From assembly GCF_016801865.2 (NCBI RefSeq), contig NC_068937.1, positions 95,874,500-95,938,499 on the forward strand: a stretch of DNA of 64,000 nucleotides. Reading direction: 5' to 3'. The notes under the pieces are model-generated. The model was not told where the DNA came from. It did no database searches and saw only the letters and a program-made list of their open reading frames with translations. The stretch is from Culex pipiens pallens. Its lineage: Eukaryota > Arthropoda > Insecta > Diptera > Culicidae. Positions 45,260 through 55,939 of the stretch are shown here, in pieces. How positions within the stretch are numbered: position 1 is the stretch's first letter; every line of letters starts with the position of its first letter. The translations under genes and the position numbers were made by a program.

Positions 45260-47870
45260 AAAATTTCATTTACTTTTGTGTCCGAAGTTCTACGTCGTGA
45301 TGGGTATGCCTGTAACATTACCACTGCACCTTTTTTTACTCGTGGGACAGAAATCAACTTCTCCATTTTTATAAATCTCTTGTCGCCTAACAAAGGAGAA
45401 TCATCACCAAATCGAAATAATGTTGGCAAAACAAAAAAAAAAACGCGATATTTTCATCCATTCTAAAAATTTAATCTAAACGCTTGTCCAGTATTTTGTT
45501 TACATATTGTAAGCAGATTTGTAATTTGATTCAAAAGGAGCCTCGCGGGAATATTATCAAATTCCTCCAAGTAAACAGTACTCTTCTGATGGGCACTGCG
45601 GTAAAGAACCCTGTACATAGTAGGGTAAAGCACATTTCTGTGTTTTATTATTAAAAAAATCAAAAATTTGAAAATTTAAAGAATTCCAAAATTCCAAGTT
45701 CAAAGATCCGAAGATGCGAAAATTTGTTTGATTCGCATATTCGAAGATGCGAAGATATGATAACCGAGGATTGGAAAATTCTAAAGGAGGTTTAAGACTA
45801 TGACAAACAAACAAACTCCCACTTTTTCTTGTTTGACAGTTTCAGGCTAAATTGTTTTAACAGTTAAACCAGGTTCTTGGGGAAATTCCTTTTTAAATGA
45901 TAGTAAACATTTTTAAATATTTGAACTAGATTTGTCGAATTCAAGTAACTTTACAAAAAAAAACAAGTTCTAAAGGTGATTGGCGATAGTGCATCCGGCT
46001 TTCGAAGACCACATTTCAATCCGCCCAACTCAACAGATGATTCGAGACTAATTCCAATCCCAACTCCCTAAAATTGTGCCAGATCATGACTATCGAGCAT
46101 TTTTGTGGCTGTTTTTTGGCATTACGCAACCCAACCAAGAACTACGTGACCACGGACAAGTGTGTTTTGCGTTGTTCTAAATTGTGCCTCTTCCCAATGT
46201 TGTCCCTCAGCCGTTGACGCGCGCAGGATTATCCCAAGCAAAAGAGTCAATTAGTTTAGTTTAGATTAGCTATAGTTCCAGAGCCCGCCCCACGTGCTGC
46301 GTCCGCTTGTCTGGTCCGCGTGACGATAAAAGCTCTTTTTGCGATTTTTGCCAACTCACGCTGATTTTATGGTGGTGGTGTTTGGCTTTGGGTTTGGTTG
46401 CATGACCGCTTCTTCAGCCACCTTTTGTGGGGCTCTGGAGTTTGCAGCATTTTATTCTGCAATGGTGGCCGGACACAAGGCCGACAACCGTCAACTTGCA
46501 TGTGAAATGTTTTCAATAGAAATGAGCGCAAATGTTTTGGTCCGTACCCGGTCAACGAGCCAAGGCAAGGTTCGGACTTGTGACTCAACAGTACGTTTTT
46601 TGGCATAATTGATTCGAGAATATACCAGCGATTTGAGTTCCTCGTTATGTCCAAGTTATATCCAACAAAAGAAATCAATACCTAACACTTTTAAACCGTT
46701 CTTTAAACTTTAAAGCTGTTGCAATTTACGTTTGGGATCGTGCATATACTATGTGACCCTCCGAGAGTTTTTTCTCCACACATTTGAAAAAAATAAAAGA
46801 TTTGATTTGACCGTGGTTTTCCAAAACTATAGGCTTTAGATACCCAAAAAATCCCGAACTTTTGACCTAAAAGTATGGGTGTTGGAGTACTGGATTCGGT
46901 CGTTGGAAACGATCGTCAAAATAGGTGGCGGGTCTGATGCGGGCTCAAAAATGTCAAAAACTCACACTTTTTCGTATTTGACAGTTTGCCAAACTCGCAA
47001 GCATCTCAAAATGTATGCAGGCTGACTTTTCTGCAAACAAATGCAGGCATACAAACAAACAAAGCAGGCAAACTACTTAACTGTCAAAATAATCGAGTTT
47101 GTTTGTTCGAAATAGTCTAATACCCACTTGACGTAACGCTGTAAGACTTCATTGCTCGAATACTGAAAAACGCTGCGATTCTCACAAATATGCATGCTTT
47201 GATAAAACAAAACAACGTTTCTTAATCCACCATTAGGTGGTTGCTGCCTTCCTCACATGTATAAAGTAATTTAATTTAATTTCTAACGCCGACTCGTTCC
47301 AAATTGAAGAAAAAAAAAAGACTCGTTCCAAATCAGATCCCAGCACCGAAAAGGACCTAATAAAAATAAGTTTATGAATAAAAAAATATACCTAGTACAG
47401 ACTTTTCCAGAAAACATGCAGACTCTCATTTGAAGCAATGTGGCAACCGCATCTGACGTGCCTCTCGCGCGCAAACAAAAAGACCCGGCCTTTTGAGGTT
47501 ATGCAAAAAAGATGCGCAAGGATCTGGCCTACACGCCAATGATGTTGAAAACAAACGCTTCAGTGGCCAAAATGCCTCAAAAAGTAAAATTTTTGAAAAA
47601 AAAATTACGGGTTAAATCCCATTTAAAATTCAAATGCAAAGCGCCAGCTCCTGTTACGTCCAATCAAGCTCATATTTTGGATTTGGGCTCAATACGCCCA
47701 CCGGAACAAACCCTTGAATGCCCGCCAAAAAGTCATTTTTGTTACATCCTAATATGTACACAGCAAAAAATCTGATGGTAAAATCGCATGCATAAGCATG
47801 CACATCACCTTCGTCAAAAAAGACACTTAATATTACACACAGCATGTACAATTTTTGTAAACACAAAAAA
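45260..47870. other. Region without recognised genes
   Basis: 2.6 kb of mixed AT-rich and repeat-like sequence. 46884-47000 is a copy of the repeat also at 18930-19083. The frame at 46339-46608 has no recognisable motif. Confidence 0.45.
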
Positions 47871-47876
47871 AAGTTG

Positions 47877-47945
47877 CAACCGACGGGATTCAAACCCAGC
47901 ACCAACAGTAAGAACTGGCGCCTTAGCCCGCTCGGCCAGCAGACC
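47877..47945 (-). repeat. tRNA-like sequence (SINE head)
   Basis: Minus strand shows TGGCCGAGCGGGCTAAGGCG (A-box, Leu/Ser-like) and GGGTTTGAATCCCG (B-box), but no good anticodon stem and no clear acceptor pairing. Probably a degenerate SINE head. Confidence 0.5.
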
Positions 47946-48049
47946 GATGAAGAATTGAAAGGATAAATAATAATATTAGATAAAATATGTGTAATATTAC
48001 ATAAAATTTCATAAAATTATGCAAAATTTATCTTATACCCAGGCCTTTT

Positions 48050-48230
48050 ACATAGGGACGTGGCGTTACATCGTGCTGCCATCTGGTTTTTTTAAGTGCA
48101 AGAGTGGAAAAGTGCTGAGTCATCGTCTAAAAATAGACGGCGTCCTATCTCGCCCAGCAAAATGAAGTCGATAAAGTAGTCGGTTTCGATGAGAAAAAGT
48201 GGAAAACGTGATCTAAAAATAGCGACGCCA
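48050..48230 (+). repeat. 180-bp repeat shared with 33941-34122
   Basis: Both contain CATAGGGACGTGGCGTTACA, CATCGTGCTGCCATCTGG and AAAATGAAGTCGATAAAGTA with only scattered changes. Confidence 0.8.
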
Positions 48231-48270
48231 TCCCCCTATGCAGCTGGATTACTACTTTGTTTGCTGTGTA

Positions 48271-49124
48271 GGGTAGAGTAGTCATCAATGAGACACGGGG
48301 AACAATGTAAAACACACGTCTGCCATAATAGTGGCTTTGGTTATGGACGCTCCCTTGCAAAATTATAGATTAATGTTTGATTCTTGGGTGTAAAAGTAAA
48401 TTATGGACAAAAATTACTTTTTCGCTCGTAAGCTGCCATTAACACCAAAACTAACATTTCTTCAGATTTTTTTCGACTTTTCAATGGGAATGAGTTGGAC
48501 TATAATGTCCATTCATTAGGTTTAACCAAAATTTAGAATATACCCAGAATCCAGGGCTGTCTGATTGTTCGCCACTCCTTTCAGCCCATGGGTAACAATG
48601 AGACACTTTGATTTTTCTCCAATAAACTTTTCAAAATCTATTTAATTCTTTCAAAACATTAATTGAAAGTGATTTTTGGCATATTTTTTGAGTTTTAACT
48701 CCATTTAACAAAAAATATAAAGTTATTTGGTATAAATATATTTATTTTACAAAATTTTAATACATTTTAGTATAACTTTTGTTAATTAAAGTTTCAAGTT
48801 GGTAAAATTGCTTAAAATGATTAAGGCAAGTTACCTACAACGGAACAATACAAAAACATGACGTTTTACTAGAAAATTATTGATTTTCGTAGAGTGTCTC
48901 ATTGTTCCCCAGCTGTCTCATTGTTCCTGCCAAGTGCGTCTACAATGAGACAGTTGAATAACTCGGGCTGTAGACGTAATATCGATCTCATATTTCAGTC
49001 AATGTTAGAACACATTAAAAGCAAGTAAATGCAACAAAAAGCTCATTAAAACATGCTGATGAAAAAATACAAAAATCGTTGAATGTTAAAAACCAAAAGT
49101 GTTTCATTGATGACTACCCTACCC
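48271..49124. mobile_element. TA-flanked MITE with GGGTAGAGTAGTCATCAATG ends
   Basis: GGGTAGAGTAGTCATCAATG at 48271 and CATTGATGACTACCCTACCC to 49124 are inverted ends of at least 25 bp, flanked by TA (48269-48270, 49125-49126). 854 bp, no transposase. Confidence 0.82.
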
Positions 49125-49493
49125 TATACATGAAGGTATATCTAGTAGGTGTATTTGAGAAGTTCAATTTTCGAGTGATTTTATAGCCTTTCCTCAGTAA
49201 AGTGAGGAAGGCAAAAACAAGTCACAATGGAACTTTTCTTCCGATTGCTACAGGCTGATATCGCCGACATCATAATGAATGTCGCCCTTTTGCTTGTTTG
49301 TCTACAAATCAGCTGCTTGTCGGGCCGACACCCAAACGCCGTAACTCCACGTTGAAGTCTTATCGCTGATTTGTTTATTTCGGGAAACACATGAAAGCTT
49401 CTCGGGAAACTTTATTTGGGTGTTTTTTTACGAATATTATGATGCATTTTAGTAAACGACGGTGAATATTAACTTAGGACGCGTTCTTTTATT

Positions 49494-49706
49494 GTCCCGC
49501 CCGTGTGGATCAATCGGACCGCGCACTGGACTCTCAATCCAGAGGTCGCCGGTTCGAATCCCGCGGCGGGCGCTCTAAAATTCTTTGTGTAAATACTTTC
49601 ATACACTTAGGAGCCCAGGGCGGCGAAGTCCTTGTAGATTAAAAGGAAGACACTAGTGGTTGGTACTAGCAATGGTGGCCGACAGCTATAAAGTCAACTT
49701 CGTTTT
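49494..49706 (+). mobile_element. tRNA-derived SINE (family S1) with 12-bp target duplication
   Basis: CGTTCTTTTATT occurs at 49482-49493 and 49707-49718. The head (49497-49571) folds as a tRNA: acceptor GCCCG..CGGGC, anticodon arm CTGGA-CTCTCAA-TCCAG (CTC, Glu-like), T-loop TTCGAAT. The 3' body (GGCGGCGAAGTCCTTG to GACAGCTATAAA) is shared with 63063-63304. 213 bp. Confidence 0.9.
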
Positions 49707-50196
49707 CGTTCTTTTATTACGTAACGCAAATATTTGTTAATTATTTAAAAATAGCAATATAAAGAAGAAAAAAGGTGTTGAATAAACTTTAAAAATGAAT
49801 TAATGTATTTTCTGCCATGTTTTTTGCGCCTGTTTTGCTCGCCAAAAGAGTTCCATATTTTTGCACGTAAGACACTTAAGCGATCATGGCCAGTATGAGC
49901 TTTGTTTTGGTTTGATTGGAGGTAGCATTGTCTCATCAAGCCTTATCGCTCGCTCGAAATCTGCTTATCACTACTAAATCGTAAACGATCAACAATGTTT
50001 TCAGCACATGTGGTTGTGTTCCAAGAAAAAAAAAGAGAGACACAATCGTGTAGTACTTGTGTTATAAACACGCTGGACTTTCCTTCTCCTCTGATTCCAC
50101 GTTATCACTCATTTTCGACCACAGCCACACAGTGTTGGATTGCGTGCGTATATTTATTATGCTGGGCATTATGTTATCTCTGTTTAATTAATTTTA

Positions 50197-50455
50197 ATGG
50201 GAGCCTTCTTCTCTAAAAATAAGACTGAACCTCCCCAGCAAGTAGTACCAGATGATCCTGAATTGTGGCAAGGTTTGAATGATGCACTCGCGCAGAAACC
50301 ACCCCTCCCCCCCCCCCCCTTTGCAGAATCGCTTATCTTATCAGGGTTTGGGGGAAAAAAATGCTTCGTCATTTTGACGAAACCACAATCTCTGAAACGC
50401 GACGCATTTTCGCCTTCGCTCAACTATTCTGGGAAATATTTTTGTTTGTTACTTT
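50197..50455 (+). other. Small ORF with an N-myristoylation-like start
   Basis: The frame begins MGAFFSKNKTEPPQQVV and runs 86 codons through a poly-C tract. Gly2 with Ser6-Lys7 fits the N-myristoyl consensus. The segment before the C-run looks protein-like; the C-run followed by CTTTGCAG resembles a splice acceptor, so the true product may differ. The gene is not recognised, and this could be chance. Confidence 0.2.
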
Positions 50456-50679
50456 GAAACCTTGAAAGTTTGACATTGATCGTTGTCAAACACACGGGGT
50501 ACGAATACCACATTTAGGTTTAAGTCCCCTTTATTTAATAAACAACAACGCTGAGGAAAGGCTATAACATCACTCGAAATATGAACTTCACTGGACATTG
50601 GACTTGATCTACCGAAATTCCGTTCAACATCCTTATGACTGCCTTCAACTGTTTGCTCTCACCACACTTACCCGCACAA

Positions 50680-51500
50680 GCAAGAAAGGGATAGTGTTCT
50701 ACACATGATCTGGCCCTGCTGTACAGAGCACTCAAAAACCAATCGCAAAACACTTGAATTTTGAGCACCAAAAGATAGTGTCAATTTAATATCAACCTTG
50801 TTTGTCAAAAATCGAATATTTTTTTCGTTGTTGAATTGTCTCTTCTTCCGGTTGTCCCTGCTTTCAGGATCGTCCTCCTGGTCAGGTTCGGGTCGTTTGC
50901 CACCACCGCTTTCTGCGGAGATGGAGGCCTCCGGGGAATATTCTTGTTGTTTCGGAACCGCGGTTGGTTCCATCAAATCAAACAGTGCCTTGACCATCCG
51001 AATGACGCATTGCTTGCCCCCTGGGTGGAATGCATTCGAATCCTGCTTCTCACCGCTTCTTGTCCTCACCGACACCGATTCTCCAGCGCCCGGCGGGTGT
51101 TTTGCTTAATTTCATCAAACGCTTCCTGGTACGGCATCTGCAGCTCAATCGCATCCTTCCTGCAAATCACACAAAATAAATCCAAAAATGAAAACAAAAC
51201 CCCACAAAAAAATTTTTTTTCCCCACTCACCAAGTGGGTGAATCTCCGGAAATGCACCTCTATCACTAAAGTTGGCCTCTTTCCGTGTCCGGGAGACCGA
51301 GCCCTTCCGCTGGCCATACGGATCCTGAGCCCGAGGACGCAGCCTTGTGGCAATTTACTGGACATGGCGGCAGCGAACTCACGCGGTCATTCGGGACTGC
51401 GAAAAACGAACACACCGGACCGACAAAACACAAATGAAGAAACGAAGCAAAGTCTGATGAAGCTGCACGAAAACACATTTCAAACTGCACGAAACTGCAT
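50680..51500 (-). other. Coding-like segment of unknown nature
   Basis: On the minus strand a start in good context (GCCGCCATGTCC at 51365) opens a 99-residue frame. A GTGAGT donor lies near 51235 and a TTTGCAG acceptor near 51161, after which a Glu/Lys-rich frame (ELQMPYQEAFDEIKQNTRR) and a second charged frame (51075-50668) follow. No joining of these pieces keeps one long frame. It may be a decayed exon set, a processed pseudogene or transposon coding remnant. Confidence 0.25.
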
Positions 51501-51970
51501 TTCAAATCAAAACAAGATCAATTCCAAGTGTTTTCCTCATCACTTTGAATAGTTCAGCCCAGTGGGGCAAATTCAAGAGCGAAACACTTGAAAAGTTTGA
51601 GCCACCCGAATGAAAATAAGTTGTCAAAAAATACCAAAAAGTCAATCGCTAAAACACTTGCATTTGATAATGGATTGGATTGAAATTCAAACACAAACAA
51701 ATTAGATCTAAGATGTGGCTTTATTGAATCATTCAAGTGTTTGGGCACTTGAAAAAAAAAAGTGTGGCGTATTTTCAGTGTAGCTTTTTTTTTTGTACCA
51801 AAAATGACAGAATCAAATAGCACTTGTTTTGAAAAGTAATACTTTTCAACATTGTTTTGATTGTCCACGCTCCATACAAAAAAGTATGGGGTCTTCCATG
51901 CCTCAAGTACTTTTTTTAATAAATTTGTTATTGCCAATTTTGCACCTAATTCGACGCACAGCCAGAAAAT

Positions 51971-53316
51971 GCAGGCCAAGGGTGCATGATACTGATGATA
52001 CTCGTCGGTTGACACCCAGGCGAGGAACATCCCGGAAGGAGCCCAACTACATCCGTAGTGCTGTTGCAGCATGGCTCTGGTTCCTTGCAAGTGTCCTATT
52101 TTCTTACCTCCACGTTGGCTTGGTTTAGTCATCATGATGACAAGGTGTAACCTAGCTGGTGGCCTGTGGAAACGACTCGTAAACCTTTGACCACCGCGGG
52201 TCAGAGTCGAGACGGCTAAAAGAAAGGGGCGCGTCAATGTGGGAAAGGGAAGTAATTTGTGATTGTAGACGGTATTGTTTTGATTCGCAGTATGTTGAGT
52301 CAACTGCTGTGGATGTACCTGAGCATCGCAGAACGGGGTTTCTCTTCTTTCCATTTCAGCTAACAGCTATCTTCTGTTTATTTTGTTTCACTGATTTTCT
52401 AAAACGGCTTCTGTTTACTATCCTCCATTTGATTTCGATTTTACTTATTTGATTCTCTTATTTCTCAACGCTTTTCCACTCTATTTTACCAATTGATGCT
52501 GCTGTAACAAACTGTCTGCTTTCCCTTAATTTGGCAGCGATGTCAATTTTGTTTATCATGTGCCTTTTCTTTATTTATCTATTTGAATAATTTCTCATCT
52601 TCCCTGTAAATTGCTCTCAATACAATCTAAGCTTGTTTGTTACCTCTATTTATTAACTATTGTTAATTTCTTTATCTACTTCATAAATTACTATCTTACG
52701 AATGCGAATAAATTACTATCTTACTTTTACTATTGATTCTTTACATAGTGTATTTCCTTCACTGTCCATTGTTTTGAAACTTCACCTTTTTCTTAAGCAA
52801 GTGAGGTACGTGCCCTTACTCAATTTATGGAATGATTAAAGGATTAACACAAATATTACGATTGTACTTTTGAAAAACTTTTCTAAAATGCTTAGGACCA
52901 AAATATTGTAACAAAACACCGCGACCAAAGAAATAGCAACAGATAAACACGACTCAACAATAGGGAAGATTTAAGGAGAAAACAATACACAGTAAATAAC
53001 AATTAGTTTTTGAATTCAAACTAAAAATAAAACAGTTTTCGCTTAAATAAATGCTGATAGGCACACTATAAATGGTTAGGCGCTTATACTTACATCAAAC
53101 CCTACGTAATGTACCACCCCCGGCCGAGTTAAAATGCGTAACCGGAAAAGAAGGTGTTCATGCCTGGCACGAACACTCAAAGCGTGTTCTAGCGTGTTGC
53201 TCGTACTGACTCAGAGCAAGGGTGAGATGTAGGTGTAAGGGCAGTGCGTGTTCGTCGGGAACCTGGTGCATAAGATCGGTCAAGGCCCGTTCTTACACTG
53301 AAAATTGCGAATTGCG
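51971..53316 (+). mobile_element. Retrotransposon-like insertion with 53-bp target duplication
   Basis: Identical 53-bp copies at 51918-51970 and 53317-53369 bracket a 1346-bp insert that ends in an AATTGCGAATTGCG tail. The long duplication and tandem tail resemble the non-LTR-type inserts at 22799 and 29539, but the body differs. No recognisable ORF. Confidence 0.75.
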
Positions 53317-53369
53317 AATAAATTTGTTATTGCCAATTTTGCACCTAATTCGACGCACAGCCAGAAAAT

Positions 53370-54183
53370 ATTCACACCTCAAATATGTACACACCAGAAT
53401 GCAAACCCCCTCCCCACCCCGCTTGCCTACTGTGGTGAGTGTCCAGGATACAAGCTACATATCATCAATTTGAAGCAGGGCTTTGAGGTGTGTGTCTTAG
53501 ACAGTTTTTTTTTATGCTGTAGTTTGAGGTGTGCACTTTTGTAGGGGAACTATACCCTTTCTCAGCCTATTCTATTATCGGCCTATCAGCACTTTGATCA
53601 TGAATTACAGCTTTCATAAAGTGTTTTTGACTGTTTCAAAGTTATAAATAGCTCAAACAAAAGTGAGCAAGCAACTCTCAATTGTTGATACATCTGAATA
53701 TATTGATTTCATAGCGGAAAAAGGCAAAAGTGATGAGAATTGGTCGAACGGCTTAGAATGATTAAAATGGGCATATTTCCCCTATAGAGCTTCCCACAAG
53801 TTACACGATTGTCTAAAAATTGGAAAGCTTTCAAGATGAATCTTAGAACATACGGCCACATCACTTACCACGATGAATCCTGGCTTCACACCCATCTTAC
53901 TAACCCCCTCAAATCTCACGGGATACGACCTCATTTAAGTCAAATTTAAATATTTGATTGCCTGTAAAATTACAAAATGCATTTTTTCAATATTTCATCG
54001 CCGCCATCTTTGATTTGAAAATCCTAAATCACGTCTCGACAATAAAATAATGCCAACAAACTGGACTGTATTTGATGTTCTGAAAAAGTTGGGACTTCGA
54101 AAATGGGATTTGATTGGCCACCTTGATTCAGTTATCATTGTAGCTAGAAACTGCTCGAATACAAAATATAAAATCTTTACTTG
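53370..54183. other. Region without recognised genes
   Basis: AT-rich. 54085-54126 matches the right end of the hAT-like element at 31719-33443. Otherwise nothing supportable. Confidence 0.45.
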
Positions 54184-55871
54184 AGCAATTCTCTACAAAA
54201 CCGGCCGATTTCGACCATTTTTATTTTTTGTATTTTTTGATTTGGCTCAAACTTTGTGGGGGCCTTCCCTATGACCAAAGAAGCCATTTTGCATCATTAG
54301 TTTGTCCATATAAATTTCCATACAAATTTGGCAGCTGTTCATACAAAAATGGTACGTAAATATTCGAAAATCTGTAACTTTTGAAGGAATTTTTCGATAA
54401 ATTTGGTGTCTTCGGCAAAGTTGTAGGTATTGTTAAGGACTATTTAGAAAAAAATAGGTACACGGAAAAAAAAATTTCCCGATTTTTTTATTAACTTTTT
54501 TTTCACAAAAACTCAAATTCCCAAAATACGTATTTTTTGATTTTCGAGATTTTTTGATATGTTTTAGGGGACAAAAATCCGCAACTTTTGAGCTATAGAG
54601 AAACATGGTCAAAAAATCTGCCGCCGAGTTATGATTTTTTGAAAAACTGGTGATTTTTGGAAAAAATCGAAATTTCATACATAAATTTTTTTTGACCTCA
54701 TTTTTTTATGCAAAATTGAATTTGCAATCGAAAATAACTTTACAGATTTTTCGATAAAGGGCCCCGTTTTCAAGATATAGCCACCGAAAGTTTGATTTCA
54801 GCGAAATATTTGCAGTTTTTCAATTTTTAAAAATAGTGACCATGAGTGACCATTTCTAAAAATATTTTTTTTGAAAAGTTCAGAAAATTTGCTATAAAAT
54901 TGTCTAAGAGACATTGAAGATTGGACCTCTGGTTGCTGAGATACAGCGGCTTAAAGAAAAAGAAACACGAAAATTGAAGTTTTCTAAGTCTCACCCAAAC
55001 AGCCCACCATTTTCTAATGACGATATCTCAGCAATTAATGGTCCGATATTCAATGTTAATACATGAAACATTCGTGATATTTTCCGATCTTTTCGAAAAA
55101 AATATTTTGAAAAAAATTAAATCAAGACTAACATTTTAAAAGGGCCAAACATTGAATATTATGCCCATTAAAAATGCTAGTATTGATTTAATTTTTTTCA
55201 AAATATTTTTTTCGAAAAGATCGATCGATTTCACGAATGTTTCATGTATTAACATTGAAAATCGGACCATTAATTGCTGAGATATCGTCATTAGAAAATG
55301 GTGGGCTGTTTGGGTAAGACTTAGAAAAGTAATTTTCGATTGCAAATTCAATTTTGCATAAAAAAATGAGGTCAAAAAATTTTATGTATGAAATTTCGAT
55401 TTTTTCCAAAAATCACCAGTTTTTCAAAAAATCATAACTCGGCGGCAGATTTTTTGACCATGTTTCTCTATAGCTCAAAAGTTGCGGATTTTTGTCCCCT
55501 AAAACATATCAAAAAATCTCGAAAATCAAAAAATACGTATTTTGGGAATTTGAGTTTTTGTGAAAAAAAAAGTTAATAAAAAAATCGGGATTTTTTTTTT
55601 GTGTACCTATTTTTTTCTAAATAGTCCTTAACAATACCTACAACTTTGCCGAAGACACCAAATTGATCAAAAAATTCCTTCAAAAGTTACAGATTTTCGA
55701 ATATATACGTACCATTTTCGTATGAACAGCTGCCAAATTTGTATGGAAATTTATATGGACAAACTAATGATGCAAAATGGCTTCTTTGGTCATAGGGAAG
55801 GCCCCCACAAAGTTTGAGCCAAATCAAAAAATACAAATAAAATCCATTTCCGGTTTTGGTAGAGAATTGCT
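54184..55871. mobile_element. Foldback family FB-A copy 2, abutting the Keap1 splice acceptor
   Basis: AGCAATTCTCTAC (54184) is mirrored by TAGAGAATTGCT at the right end. Arms of at least 545 bp (54184-54730 and 55325-55871) match the copy at 3077-4597. The centre is asymmetric, with an inner palindrome centred near 55147, suggesting a deletion in one arm. The right end lies about 45 bp from the Keap1 acceptor at 55917. Confidence 0.85.
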
Positions 55872-55939
55872 CACTTACAAAATTTCGTATTTTTCTCCCT
55901 TTCCCCCACAGAGTTCGGTGCCAGAGCCTCTCGTTGGCA

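Noticed and set aside
46339..46678. Frames on both strands as candidate genes
   Set aside because: No motif, no splice context, and both strands are open by chance.
49497..49571. tRNA-Glu gene
   Set aside because: Same head, with a Val-like anticodon, heads a second SINE copy at 63063-63304; both have target duplications. Acceptor and T-stem carry mismatches.
49494..49706. Assignment to the known Culex Twin SINE family
   Set aside because: Twin has two tRNA-related regions; only one tRNA-like head is visible here.
55856..55939. Upstream in-frame Keap1 start (MVENCSLTKF)
   Set aside because: It lies in the foldback transposon end and runs through the pyrimidine tract and splice acceptor at 55917; the first ATG in the spliced exon is 55940.
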